DNA of 36,600 nucleotides from an uncultured Verrucomicrobiota bacterium (GTDB lineage: Bacteria > Verrucomicrobiota > Verrucomicrobiia > Verrucomicrobiales > Akkermansiaceae), in assembly GCA_937867415.1 (NCBI GenBank), contig CALMKO010000312.1, positions 1 through 36,600 of the forward strand, read 5' to 3'. The position numbers were made by a program, and so were the translations under genes. Positions within the stretch are counted from its first letter, which is position 1. Each line of letters opens with the position of its first letter. Shown piece after piece: positions 1 through 10,500 of this stretch. A model generated the notes under the pieces. That model was not told where the DNA came from. It saw nothing but the letters and a program-made list of their open reading frames with translations, and searched no databases.

Positions 1-2
1 CC

Positions 3-1379
3 ACCGCACAAGCCGTCTTCTGCATCGATGTCCGCAGCGAGATCCTCCGCCGCCACCTTGAAGCCGCCCTACCCGGCACCCACACCCTCGGCTTCGCAGG
101 CTTCTTCGGCTTCCCCGTCGCCCACCAACCGGCCCATGCCTGCAAACCCGCGCCGCGCTGCCCCGTGCTGCTCGTCCCACCGATCATCAGCCGCGAAGCC
201 CGCCCCGCCGACGCCGCCCTCCAGCGCGCCGAAAAAGCAGCATGGAAAGCCTTCCAGAACTCCGCCGCCTCCTGCTTCACCTTCGTCGAGTCCCTCGGCC
301 TCAGCTTCGGTGCCAAGCTCATCCAAGCGCGCGACCAGAAACCCGACTTCCAGGCACCCAAGCCCGAAATGGACGAGCTCTCCGCCGAGCAACGCGCCGC
401 CCTCGCCGAGGGCGCGCTACGCGGCATGAGCCTCACCAAGAACTTCGCCCGCCTCGTCCTCCTCTGCGGCCACGGCAGCCACAGCGCCAACAACCCCTAC
501 GGCTCCTCGCTCGATTGCGGTGCCTGCGGCGGCCATGCGGGCGATGTCAATGCCCGCCTCGCCGCCAACACCTTCAACAACCCGGATGTCAGATCCCTCC
601 TCGCGGAAAAAGGCATCGCCATCCCCGCCGACACCCACTTCATCGCCGGCCGGCACGACACCCTCGCCGACGACTTCCTGATCTACGACAGCGAGGCCGT
701 CCCCGCCAGCCACCGCGCCGAACTCGCCGCCCTGGAAGCCGCCCTGGCCACCGCCGGTTCCGCCGCCCGGAGCGAGCGCGCCCCGCGCCTCGGCCTCGGT
801 CACCTCCAGGGCCACGCCCTCGACCAGGCCATCCGCCACCGCGGCACCGACATCGCCCAAATCCGGCCCGAATGGGCGCTCGCCAACAACGCCGCACTCA
901 TCGCCGCACCGCGATCCCGCAGCAGCGCACTCAAGCTCGATGGCCGCACCTTCCTCCACGAATACGACCCCGCCGCCGACCCGGAATCCGCCATCCTCAC
1001 CGCCATCCTCACCGCCCCGGTCGTCGTCGCCAGCTGGATCAACCTTCAGTACTATGGATCCCGTATCAACCCGGAGATCCTCGCCGCCGGAAACAAGACC
1101 ATCCACCACGTCCTCGCTGGGATCGGAGTCATCGAAGGCAACGCCGGCGACCTCCGCCCGGGGCTTCCGCTCCAGTCCATCCACGACGGTGAGAAATTCG
1201 TCCACGAACCGCGCCGCCTCACCGTCATCATCGAGAGTGAGACCGCCCGCATCGACGCCGTCCTGGACGCCCAACCCGCCGTCCGCGACCTTTTCGACCA
1301 TGGCTGGCTCCACCTGATCTGCCTCACCGGCACCTCCGCCCGCCAGCGCCGCCACCAATCCTGGCAGCTCCTGGAGTGA
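3..1379 (+). CDS. dabA: DabA-type inorganic carbon transporter subunit (DUF2309/UPF0753), 5' truncated
   Basis: C-terminal 458 residues of a DabA/UPF0753 protein; the reading frame is open from base 3, so the N-terminus lies outside the window. DabA is a cytoplasmic, carbonic-anhydrase-like zinc protein that works with the membrane subunit DabB to accumulate bicarbonate. The four zinc ligands described for the family are visible: Cys (codon 21-23) and Asp (27-29) in the motif FCIDVRSE, His (471-473) in CGHGS, and Cys (516-518) in the motif DCGACGGHAG. The two-residue spacing of the first pair and 15-residue spacing of the second pair match the family. The C-terminal half keeps the typical QSIHDG and EPRRL segments. 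DabB is usually adjacent and would be expected just upstream, outside this window. The next gene, an RND pump, starts 119 bp downstream and looks unrelated. Family assignment is firm; physiological role is inferred. Confidence 0.93.
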   Translation, partial: TAQAVFCIDVRSEILRRHLEAALPGTHTLGFAGFFGFPVAHQPAHACKPAPRCPVLLVPPIISREARPADAALQRAEKAAWKAFQNSAASCFTFVESLGLSFGAKLIQARDQKPDFQAPKPEMDELSAEQRAALAEGALRGMSLTKNFARLVLLCGHGSHSANNPYGSSLDCGACGGHAGDVNARLAANTFNNPDVRSLLAEKGIAIPADTHFIAGRHDTLADDFLIYDSEAVPASHRAELAALEAALATAGSAARSERAPRLGLGHLQGHALDQAIRHRGTDIAQIRPEWALANNAALIAAPRSRSSALKLDGRTFLHEYDPAADPESAILTAILTAPVVVASWINLQYYGSRINPEILAAGNKTIHHVLAGIGVIEGNAGDLRPGLPLQSIHDGEKFVHEPRRLTVIIESETARIDAVLDAQPAVRDLFDHGWLHLICLTGTSARQRRHQSWQLLE

Positions 1380-1498
1380 GCCCGCGGATGTCGGTGCGGG
1401 CGCAGCGACATGGAACGATGTCTCTCAAAACCAGGAAATCTCATAAATCGGCAATCTCGCGCTAGAAATATCCTCCCGCCTTGCGTAGAGCTACCCGC

Positions 1499-4400
1499 AT
1501 GATTCAATGGTTCGCGCGGAATGACATCGCGGCAAACTTCCTCCTCTTCGGATTTCTCCTCTGGGGTGGCTGGTCGATGATGGAAAAGGTGCCGCTCGAA
1601 GTGCAGCCCGCGATCGTTTTCAACCAGGTCGACATCAACGTTTCCTACCGCGGCGGCAGCCCGGAGGATGTCGAGCGCGCGGTGATCCTACCCATCGAGG
1701 GCGCGCTTGAAGGCCTGACGGGCGTGGATTTCATCGAGTCCCGCGCGACCAGTGGCAGCGCCCGGATCACGGTCCGCGCCGACGAGGACCAGGACCCGCG
1801 CGAACTGATGGAGGAAATCAAAACCCGCGTCGAGCGCCTCAAGAACCTCCCCAGCGAAACCGAGCCACCGGTGGTTTCGATCCCTAACAGCGCCGCGTGG
1901 TTCGATGTGATCAAGATCGCCATCGTCGGTGAGATGGACGAGTCCGACTTGCTCCGCGCCGCCCGCCGCGTGCGGGACGACCTCATCGAGATGCGCGGCA
2001 TTTCCCAAGCCACCGTGCTGGGATCAAATCCGTTGGAAATCGCCATCGAGGCGGATCCCATGCGCCTCCGTGACTTCGGCCTCACCTTCGCCGATCTCTC
2101 CGCTGCTATCCAGCGCTCATCCCTGGATCTGCCTGCGGGCCAGATCCAGACCGATGAGGGAAATCTCATGATCCGCTCGAAAGGGCAGGCCTACACGCGC
2201 ACGGACTTCGAAAACATCGTGATCAGCAACAACCAAGGCTCCGAGGTGCGGCTGGGCAATGTGGCAAGCATCTCGGACGGCTTCGAGGAGGGCCGGCAGA
2301 TCCACCGCTACAACGGGAAGCCCACCCTGTTAGTCGAAGTGCTGCGTCTCAATGATGAGAATGCGCTGGAGATCGCGACAAAAGTGAAAAGCTACGCAGC
2401 CACCGCCCCCCAACGTTTCCCAGCGGGGATTTCCCTGCATGTTTGGGATGATTCTTCGGTGGAACTGGAAGGCCGCTTGGGCACTCTGCTCACCAGCATG
2501 TTGCAAGGAGGCCTCCTCGTCCTCATCGTGCTCGGGCTGTTCCTGCGGCCCATGATCGCCTTCTGGGTGGTGCTCGGAATCCCGGTTTCATTCGCAGGCG
2601 GGTTCATCATGATGCCCTTCTTCGGCATCACGGCGAACGTAATGAGCATTTTCGGTTTCATCATCGTCCTCGGAATCGTGGTGGACGACGGAATCGTTAC
2701 GGCGGAGAATATCTATACCAAACTCAAGGAAGGCGTGGAGCCCATGATCGCGGTGACGGATGGAGCCAAGGAAGTTGCCGTGCCGGTGACCTTTGGGGCT
2801 CTGACCACCATCGTGGCATTCATTCCATTGATGTTTTTCGAAGGGTTTTACGGTTCATTCACCAAGCAGATCCCGCCAGTCGTGGGAGCGGTGCTGATCT
2901 TTTCCCTCATCGAGTCAAAGCTGTCGCTTCCCTGCCACATGAAATACGTCCGAGTGCATCGGAAGCGGCTGAATCGTTTCGAGCGCTTTCAAAAAAGCAT
3001 CGCAGACGGTTTGGAGACCTTCGTGGCACGGGTCTATGACCCCGCATTGCGCCTCGCGGTCCGCCATCGCCACGTCACTCTCGCTTCATTCGCGGCGGTC
3101 GGCATGGCTTCGATTGGAATCCTCAGCAGCGGTCGGCTGGGATTTGTCAACATGCCGGCGATCGACCAGAACCGCATCAACGCCCGCATCCAGATGCCGA
3201 GCGACACGCCGGTGCAGATCACCGATGAACGCGTCCTGAAGGTCGCCTCCGTGGTGGATCAGCTGCGCCGGGAATTCGTCGATCCCGCGACCGGAGAATC
3301 CTTGATCCGCGACATGGTGACCTCCAGCGGTGGCCGCCTTGGCCGCCCCGGTTATGATGCGAGGACTGGCTCCGTCACCATCAACGTGCTTGACCCGGGC
3401 CTGCGGTCACAACCGGGCCCGAAGAACAGTGAGATCGCCAGCCGCTGGCTGGAACTCGTCGGTAAAATCCCCGATGTCGAAAACCTCCGGATCTCCGGCG
3501 ATCGCGGCGGCGGTGGCGGCGGTGGCAATGAGTTGGAATCCTTGGAAATCGAAGTGCGCGGACCCGCTTCCGAAGTGAAGACCGAACTCACCCTAGAGGT
3601 GGAGGAACTCTTGGAAAGCTATCCGGGTATTGCCAGCGCCTGGAACAACGCGGGCGGAAATCGTGACGAGTTACTCATCACCATCCGGCCCGAGGGAGAG
3701 TCGCTGGGCTTGACTCAGCGGGACCTTGCCAACCAGGTGCGGGCGGCGTTTTTCGGCCAACAGGCGCAGCGCCTGCAGCGGGATCGCGATGACATCCGCG
3801 TGATGGTCCGCCTGCCACTGGCCCAGCGGCAGACGCTCAGCACGCTGGACCAACTCCGCATCCGCACACCTGCTGGCGGTGAAGCGCCATTCCACTCGGT
3901 GGCCACCGCGCGCTTCGAACGCGCCCGCTCGGACATCACGCGCATCGATGGCGCCCAGGTCACCACCGTTTCCGCTCAGCCGGTGGATGAATCGGTGGAC
4001 GTGGTATCGATTTCAAAACATCTCGCACCGAAGTTGGATGCGATTTTCAATCTGCATCCCGAACTGACCTGGCGCTACGATGGCTACGTGGCGGAACATG
4101 AGGAAACCAAACGACGCTCGCTCATCGGTGGCATCGCATTGTTTGTCGCGCTCTACGCATTGTTGGCGATTCCGTTCCGCTCTCTCTATCAGCCGTTTTT
4201 CGTGATGCTGGCGATTCCTTTTGGAGTGATCGGCGCGCTCTTCGGCCACATGCTCATCGGCATCACGCCGTCCTATCTATCGGTTTTCGGGATCCTCGCA
4301 CTCGCCGGCGTGGTGGTGAACGACTCGCTGGTCATGGTGGACTTCATCAACCAGCGAAAACGCGAAGGACAGGATCTTTCCGAGGCGGTCATCGAGTCCG

Positions 4401-4693
4401 GGACCAAGCGCTTCCGGCCGATCCTGCTCACCTCTCTCACCACCTTCGTCGGACTGGTGCCGTTGATGTTCGATCCCTCGCTGCAAGCACAACTCCTCAT
4501 CCCGATGGCGACCTCGCTGGCGTTCGGAATTCTGTTTGCCACCGCGATCACCCTGTTTTTGATTCCCACTTCATACCTGGCGGCCGAGGACATCGTCGAT
4601 CATCTGCGGCGGGCATGGGCGTGGTATCGGCGGCCTTTCCAGGCAGAACCCGATTTGGCGGATGCCGGTGACCGCTTGGAAGAAACCATCTGA
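1499..4693 (+). CDS. RND-family efflux permease (AcrB-like inner membrane subunit)
   Basis: A 1064-residue proton-driven RND exporter subunit, of usual family length. The ATG at 1499 is preferred over an in-frame TTG at 1481 because the protein then begins MIQWFARND, the typical short cytoplasmic N-terminus before TM1. Twelve membrane segments are expected: one near the N-terminus, clusters around residues 330-480 and 850-1030, with two large periplasmic loops between. The TM4 proton-relay pair is present (Asp396-Asp397 in IVVDDGIV). In TM10 the AcrB Lys940 position reads Asn941-Asp942 (VVVNDSLV), so the relay differs from classical AcrB. A glycine run near residue 670 sits in the second periplasmic loop. 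The outer-membrane factor gene follows after only 7 bp and a fusion protein after that, so the three genes form one efflux operon. Substrate cannot be told from sequence. No Shine-Dalgarno sequence is apparent. Confidence 0.95.
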   Translation: MIQWFARNDIAANFLLFGFLLWGGWSMMEKVPLEVQPAIVFNQVDINVSYRGGSPEDVERAVILPIEGALEGLTGVDFIESRATSGSARITVRADEDQDPRELMEEIKTRVERLKNLPSETEPPVVSIPNSAAWFDVIKIAIVGEMDESDLLRAARRVRDDLIEMRGISQATVLGSNPLEIAIEADPMRLRDFGLTFADLSAAIQRSSLDLPAGQIQTDEGNLMIRSKGQAYTRTDFENIVISNNQGSEVRLGNVASISDGFEEGRQIHRYNGKPTLLVEVLRLNDENALEIATKVKSYAATAPQRFPAGISLHVWDDSSVELEGRLGTLLTSMLQGGLLVLIVLGLFLRPMIAFWVVLGIPVSFAGGFIMMPFFGITANVMSIFGFIIVLGIVVDDGIVTAENIYTKLKEGVEPMIAVTDGAKEVAVPVTFGALTTIVAFIPLMFFEGFYGSFTKQIPPVVGAVLIFSLIESKLSLPCHMKYVRVHRKRLNRFERFQKSIADGLETFVARVYDPALRLAVRHRHVTLASFAAVGMASIGILSSGRLGFVNMPAIDQNRINARIQMPSDTPVQITDERVLKVASVVDQLRREFVDPATGESLIRDMVTSSGGRLGRPGYDARTGSVTINVLDPGLRSQPGPKNSEIASRWLELVGKIPDVENLRISGDRGGGGGGGNELESLEIEVRGPASEVKTELTLEVEELLESYPGIASAWNNAGGNRDELLITIRPEGESLGLTQRDLANQVRAAFFGQQAQRLQRDRDDIRVMVRLPLAQRQTLSTLDQLRIRTPAGGEAPFHSVATARFERARSDITRIDGAQVTTVSAQPVDESVDVVSISKHLAPKLDAIFNLHPELTWRYDGYVAEHEETKRRSLIGGIALFVALYALLAIPFRSLYQPFFVMLAIPFGVIGALFGHMLIGITPSYLSVFGILALAGVVVNDSLVMVDFINQRKREGQDLSEAVIESGTKRFRPILLTSLTTFVGLVPLMFDPSLQAQLLIPMATSLAFGILFATAITLFLIPTSYLAAEDIVDHLRRAWAWYRRPFQAEPDLADAGDRLEETI

Positions 4694-4700
4694 TAGAACC

Positions 4701-6113
4701 ATGCGGAATCCTGATTTGAAGCACGCCCGTCACTTTCTGTTCGCAGCCGCGCTCCTGTTGTTAGGATCGTGTGAATTCGGCCGGTTTAGCAACCCGGCGG
4801 ATGACCTTTCCATCCGCACGCCCGGCTCCTGGGCGGCGGCCTCCAGCGGCAGCGAACGGCGGATTTCCTCCGGATGGCTCGATAGCTTGGGAGACTCCGC
4901 GCTCACCCGCACCGTCGAGGAAGCCCTCGCAAACAACCGGGACCTGAAAGCCGCCGCCGCCCGCTTCCGGGAGGCGCGGCAGTCCGCAATCATCGGGCGC
5001 TCCCGCATCCTTCCCAGCGTAGGCCTTGCGGGAAATGCAAATGCCAGTGATTCCTCCGGTGGCACTGGCAGAAGCAACTACAGCCTGTCTCTCGCCGCTG
5101 CGTGGGAGCCGGATCTCTGGGGCCGCCTGCGCGATCTGAACCGCGCGGCGGATGCGGTGGAGCGGGCGGCGATGGAGGATTTCCGCGGTGCTCGACTATC
5201 GCTGGCGGCGAACACCGCGAAAGCCTGGTGCAATCTGATCTCCGCTGAACAGGAAGTCATGCTGGCGACCGTCATCCTGGAGTCGTTCCAAAAAAACCTG
5301 AGGATCATCGAGCGGAACTACATCGGCACGGGCGAGGGAGCTCTGGACATCCAGTTTGGCCGCAACAACGTTTCCTCTGCGCAGCGCTCGCTCGAGCAGC
5401 GGAAGCAGGATCGTGAGCAAGCCGCGCGCACGCTCGAACTGCTGTTAGGCCGCTACCCGTCGGGCACCGCCCAAGCCAGCACGGAACTGCCGCAATTGCG
5501 CGGCCATGTCCCTGCCGGGCTGCCAGCGGACCTCATCGACCGCCGCCCGGATCTGGCGGCCGCCCGCGCGAACCTCTTCGCCAGCGCCCGTCTCGCGGAT
5601 GCGGCGCGGAAGGCGCTTTTACCTTCATTTTCCATCACCGGAGGCAACGGAGTCTCCACCACCCGGCTCACGGATCTGCTCGATGCCCAGGGCCTCGTCA
5701 ACACCATCACCGCAAGGTTCTCGCAAGTCATCAGCGAGGGCGGTGCGGTCCGCGCGGAGGCAAATGCCGCGCTGGATCGCAACGACGCGCAACTCAATGC
5801 CTACGCCCAATCGGCGTTAGTCGCCTTCCGCGAGGTGGAATTCTCGCTTTCCGCAGACCGCTCACTGGCAACTCAGGAAACATTCCTAGCCTCGGAGCTG
5901 GAACAGGCCGCCCTCGCAGAGCGCCAGGCGGATCGGGACTACTCGGAAGGCGTCAATCCTAACATCCTGTCCGTACTGGAGGCACAACGCCGCGCGAACA
6001 ACGCCCGCGCCAGCATGATCCGCCTGAAAAACCAACGCCTGCAAAACCGCATTGATCTCCACCTTGCGCTGGGGGGCGATTTCCAAACCCAACCCGCTCA
6101 CGCGAAGCCATGA
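4701..6113 (+). CDS. TolC/NodT-type outer membrane efflux lipoprotein
   Basis: A 470-residue outer membrane factor, the exit duct of the tripartite pump. The ATG at 4701 is chosen because it yields a lipoprotein signal peptide with the lipobox LGSC (Cys24). An upstream start at 4662 would bury this signal and overlap the permease gene. The mature protein carries the duplicated OEP arrangement of long alpha-helical stretches rich in Ala/Arg/Glu (about residues 70-200 and 280-460) and the conserved DLIDRRPDL segment in the second half. The family forms trimers with a beta-barrel and a periplasmic helical tunnel. It lies 7 bp after the permease gene and 77 bp before the fusion protein gene, all on the same strand. 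The permease-OMF-MFP order is less usual than MFP-permease-OMF. Confidence 0.93.
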   Translation: MRNPDLKHARHFLFAAALLLLGSCEFGRFSNPADDLSIRTPGSWAAASSGSERRISSGWLDSLGDSALTRTVEEALANNRDLKAAAARFREARQSAIIGRSRILPSVGLAGNANASDSSGGTGRSNYSLSLAAAWEPDLWGRLRDLNRAADAVERAAMEDFRGARLSLAANTAKAWCNLISAEQEVMLATVILESFQKNLRIIERNYIGTGEGALDIQFGRNNVSSAQRSLEQRKQDREQAARTLELLLGRYPSGTAQASTELPQLRGHVPAGLPADLIDRRPDLAAARANLFASARLADAARKALLPSFSITGGNGVSTTRLTDLLDAQGLVNTITARFSQVISEGGAVRAEANAALDRNDAQLNAYAQSALVAFREVEFSLSADRSLATQETFLASELEQAALAERQADRDYSEGVNPNILSVLEAQRRANNARASMIRLKNQRLQNRIDLHLALGGDFQTQPAHAKP

Positions 6114-6190
6114 GATGTTTGAAAGCAAGCGCCGCGGACTTCGTCATTGGCATCTTGTGCGTTCTGGAGGATGATCTCCCCAGCTAAAAC

Positions 6191-7393
6191 ATGCTTTCAA
6201 GGATTCTCATACCGCTTTTCATCCTCGCGCTCGGTGTCGGCGCATGGTTCTGGCTGGGCAGTCCAGTCGGGGAGCCGACACCCGTTCGCCAGGATGCACA
6301 GAAACTGCAAACCACCCGCAGCGTGCTGAACCGGACCCGCTTTCCGGTTGTCTTGCAAACCCAGGGCACCGTGCGAGCCCATCACACCACCCTGCTCACC
6401 GCCCAGGTGCCAGGCACGGTGAAATCCGTGAGCGGCTTGTTCGAGGATGGCGCGTTTTTCAATACGGGCGATGTCCTGCTCGAGTTGGACCCTTCCGATC
6501 TCGGCACCCAGCTCGTGGCATCCGAGTCCCGGCTCGCACGCGCTGAAGCAGCCCTCGCCCAGGAAGAAGCACGGGCCAAACAAGCGCGCCTCAATTGGGA
6601 GGATATCGGCTACAAAGAGGCCCCGTCCCCGCTTGTGCTCCGCATTCCCCAACTGAAGGAAGCGAATGCAAACGTCACCGCCGCTCTGGCGGATCTCGAG
6701 CAGGCCCGCAGGAATCTCGAACGGACAAAAATCCGGGCGCCATTCTCCGGGCGCGTCAGAACCCGCCTCGTCGGCCTCGGTCAGGCGGTCGGGGCCACCA
6801 CCCAGCTCGGCGAAATCTTCGCCACCGACTACGCGGAAATCCGGCTGCCGCTCTCCGCCTCACAAATCGCCTTCACCAGACTGCCCACCCGCAGTGATGA
6901 CACGCCTGTGCCCGTCACCCTGACAGACGCTCTCGCTTCAAACAGCTCCCCGCACACGTGGCAGGCGAGAATTGTCCGCACGGAGGGAACCCTGGATGAG
7001 TCATCGCGGGAATTGTTCGCGATCGCACGCATTGACGACCCCTTCGGCCTCATTTCCAAGAAGCCGGAACTCCGCATCGGCCAGCCAGTCCGTGCCGCTG
7101 TGGAAGGTGTCGTGCTGGATGGCGTCTTTGTGCTTCCCCGCAGCGCCCTGCGCGGGCTCAACAGCGTTTTTCTCATCAACCGTGAAACAATGACCATCCA
7201 GCGCACCCAAGTTTCCCCGATCTGGAGCACCTCCGAGTTTCTCGTCCTCCGCGAGGGATTTTCCGACGGTGATTGGCTCGCGACGTCGCGTCTGCCCTAC
7301 GCCCCGAACGGTGCGCCGGTGGAAATCATCGACCAGGAAAGCGCCGCGGACCTCCCCGCTGCTGCCGGGACGACCAAAGCCAGCGAGTCATGA
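6191..7393 (+). CDS. RND efflux membrane fusion (periplasmic adaptor) protein
   Basis: A 400-residue HlyD/AcrA-like adaptor linking the permease to the outer membrane duct. The N-terminus is an uncleaved or cleavable hydrophobic segment (residues 4-24), with no lipobox Cys. It is followed by a first half-lipoyl strand (about 65-100), an alpha-helical hairpin (about 105-175), and the second half-lipoyl motif RTKIRAPFSGRV near residues 178-189. The beta-barrel and membrane-proximal domains fill the rest, and the C-terminal 30 residues are low complexity. It is the last gene of the efflux operon; the next gene is convergent. The 77-bp gap from the previous gene holds no evident promoter. No clear ribosome binding site precedes the ATG. 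The hydrophobic start makes this ATG the natural choice. Confidence 0.92.
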   Translation: MLSRILIPLFILALGVGAWFWLGSPVGEPTPVRQDAQKLQTTRSVLNRTRFPVVLQTQGTVRAHHTTLLTAQVPGTVKSVSGLFEDGAFFNTGDVLLELDPSDLGTQLVASESRLARAEAALAQEEARAKQARLNWEDIGYKEAPSPLVLRIPQLKEANANVTAALADLEQARRNLERTKIRAPFSGRVRTRLVGLGQAVGATTQLGEIFATDYAEIRLPLSASQIAFTRLPTRSDDTPVPVTLTDALASNSSPHTWQARIVRTEGTLDESSRELFAIARIDDPFGLISKKPELRIGQPVRAAVEGVVLDGVFVLPRSALRGLNSVFLINRETMTIQRTQVSPIWSTSEFLVLREGFSDGDWLATSRLPYAPNGAPVEIIDQESAADLPAAAGTTKASES

Positions 7394-7597
7394 GGCGGGG
7401 GCTTACGCGCTTTTCCAGCAGACTCACCTGCGCTAGGGCGAATCGGAGTCCGCTCCTCCTTGGGATTTGGAGTTTCGGGAATGACTACGGACAAGCCGTC
7501 TCACGGAGGACTCCAGGACCCAGCGCTAACGACTCCGTGCCCCCACAGCCTCGGGGAGGGGTGTTCTTTCCCCGGAAAAATCCAGGGCGCGGGGCCG
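7394..7597. other. Intergenic region between convergent genes
   Basis: About 200 bp between the efflux operon and the convergent GH30 gene. No gene is apparent. A perfect 7-bp inverted repeat (CACGGAG at 7502-7508, CTCCGTG at 7533-7539, loop 24) is present, but no T-tract marks a canonical intrinsic terminator for either side. Confidence 0.5.
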
Positions 7598-10500
7598 TTA
7601 TGGAGCGGGAAGGCTGGCACGGAGGCGGGCGAAAAGCCGGGCGGAACCGGCCTCCATCGGCAACGTTACGGTCACAAGGTCGGAGGCGGAATCACGCGGG
7701 GTGACGACGACGCCGGCGGCGGACGAGGCGGTGTCAACCCCGACGCTGAGCGTGATCGGCCATGAGCCAAGGGTGGCACCGGCCTCCACAACGAGAACGA
7801 CCCCGGCGTCGCGCGCGTTGTGGGTGCGGGGGAAGGAAAAGACCAGGGATGCAGGGACGGACGAGGAGACCTGAGGGACGAGACCCGAGGGCTGGGAACC
7901 GGACGGAGAGGAACCGAAGGTGAATTCGAGGAGGTTCGCCAGACCGTCCGCGTCCGGGTCGGCGGTGGGAAGCGCGGAGTCGCCCGTGAGGCCGGCAGAC
8001 CCCGCCCAGTCGCCAAAGCTGGGGGTAAGACGGGCAAGAAGGATGCGTTGGCCGGAGAGATCAAACAAAACGGCGTAGCCAGCGGGGAGCCCGGTGACGG
8101 AAGCGAAGGATGCAGCGCCGGAAAGACTGCCGAAGGTGGCGAGGGTGTAAGAAGCAGCCGTGACCCCACCGGACAGGCTTTGGAGCTCAAGGGTGGCGGC
8201 GGAGGTGGCGAGGGCTCCTGTGACGGCAAGGCGGTCGGATGAGGAGCCGTCGATTTCCAGGCGGAGGCTGCCACCAAGAGTGGCGGAAGAAGCGAAGGCA
8301 AGCGTCCCAAGGCCGCCGGAACCGGGCGCGATCACGCCGTCGGACACGGTGGTGACGGCACCACCGAGGGTGCCGGTGCCGGAGAGGGTGGCAGAACCGT
8401 TGTCAGCATTACCATCGCCTACAGATACGGCGCCGGTGGCATGGGTGGCGTCGCCAAGAATGCACAGCTCGCCGGCGGATACAGTGGTGAGGCCGGTGTG
8501 GGAAGCGGGGCCGGTAAGCGTCCAACGGCCGGGGCCGGCTTTGAGAAGGGAGACGGTGGAGAGGCCGTTGGTAATGGTGCCGAGGGTGCTGTTCGTGGCG
8601 GCACCATCAAGGCGCAGGCGCTTGGGAAGAGCGTTGGCGGTGATGGAAGCGGAAGCGATTTGCACGCCGGTGTTCGCGACGAGGGTGACGGGCTGGTTAT
8701 CATTTCCGCCCGTGAGGCGAACCTCGGTAAATGAGGCGGTGGCGGCGGAGTCGGTAAGGTTGGGGCCGGGGTTGAAGGTGAAGTTGACGCTGCCAAGATC
8801 GAGCAAACCGAGGGTGTGGGTGAAGCCCGGGCCGGAGGTCGCACGGTCGAGGAAAAGGGTGCCGCCGTGGGTCGAGCCACTGGTGAGGTTGAGGGAGTTG
8901 GCGGAGGTATCGGTGCGGAGGGCGAGAACACCACCACCCGATGCGGAGAAGCGCACCCAGCTTCCGGATGCTCCAAGGGCGGCGGGGTGGGCAAGGGCGA
9001 CGGTGCCGCCGGCGGTAAAGGTGAGGACGTCGCCGGTGGTAGGGGCGAGCAGGTTGGAGCTATTCAGCACGACGGTGCCGGGGCCAGACTGCGCGAGGCG
9101 GCCGGGGCCGGAGAGCAACGTGGGAAAGTGAACGCCCTGGGTGACGGTGTCGCTGCGGTTGAAGCCAAGGGTGGCGCCGTTCAGGAATGTGAGGGCACTG
9201 GCAAGGGAGAGCGTGCCGGTAGTGCCGCCATTGCCGAGGCGAAGGGTGCCGCCCTCGATGGAGGTTGGCCCGGTGTGGGTGGTGTTACCAGTCAGGGACC
9301 AGGTGGACGTGTTCGCCTTGATCAGGCTGAGGGTGGTGGTGGCGTCGGCCGAGCCGTTGGAAATGGGGCCCACGGTGTTGAAAGCGGAGGTGCCGTCGAG
9401 CTGGAGGCGGCGGGTGGTGTTCGCGCCGAAGTTGCTGAAGCGGGCGACGGAGCCGACGGTGTAAGCGGCGGAGCCGTTGAGGAGGACGGGGCGGTCATTG
9501 TTGCCGGCGGTGAGCCGCAGCTCGGTGAAGGATGCGCCCATGGTGCCGGAGGCGATGTTGGGACCGGTGTTAACAGTCAGGGAGCGGCTACCGATTTCGA
9601 AAATGCCGAATGGCTGGGTGAAGCCCGGGCCGGAGGTGAGGCGGCCGACGCTGAGGGTGGTGGTAGCAGGGGTGCTGCCGCCGCCGAAGTTGTAGCGGTT
9701 GACTGGGCTGTCGGTCTCGAAGGCGAGGGCGGTGTTGATGCCGTTGGCGATGCTGATTCCGCCGTCGCTCGCGCCGAGGGCGGCGGGATGGCGGAGGGTG
9801 ACGGTCGAGGCGCTGTTGAGCACGAGGCGGCTGGGGGCGGCGAGGGCGGCGGAGCCGGAGAGGATGAGGGAACCTGCGCCGGTTTTGATGAGACCGGCGG
9901 CGGAGGAGCCGTTGAGCAGGCCGCCGGAGAGGATCAGGGAGCCGCCGGTGGCGACATCCACAGTGCGGGGGCCATTGAGCGTGAGGGGGAAGGCAAGGGT
10001 CTGGGCCGCCGCCGAGGCAACGGAAAGGTTGCCGGTGAGAGTGACGGGTGAACTACCGAAGAAGGTGTGGGCAGCAGCGGTGGACTCGAAGGTGATGGCG
10101 GAAGCGGTGAGGTCGGCAAGGTCCTGGCTACCCGAGCGGGCGGTGGCGGCGTTGAATAGGAAGGTGAAGGAGCCACCGGAGAAAGGAGCGGCACCGGTCC
10201 AAGCGGAGGCATCCGACCAGCTGGCAAGATCGGGGCCGGACCAGGTGGAGGTGGTGGCGGTGGCAGTGGCTGGTGCGGAATCGGGGGATGCAGCGGAGAG
10301 GGCGTTGACGCCGCTGACAACGTAGAAATAGGGGCTGCCGAACACAGCAGTCGTATCGGTGAAAGTGGTGGCGGTGATGCCGGTGGCAAGGGTGGTGTAG
10401 GGCCCGCCGGATGCCGTGGCACGCTTGACGCTGTAAGAGACGGAACCGAAGAGGGCGTTCCAGGACAGGACGACGGATTTGTTATCGGCACGGGCGGTGA

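Noticed and set aside
242-1358. Arg/Pro-rich and Gly/Val-rich open frames overlapping dabA on both strands
   Set aside because: Their composition is typical of frame-shifted GC-rich coding DNA, and the DabA frame carries all conserved motifs.
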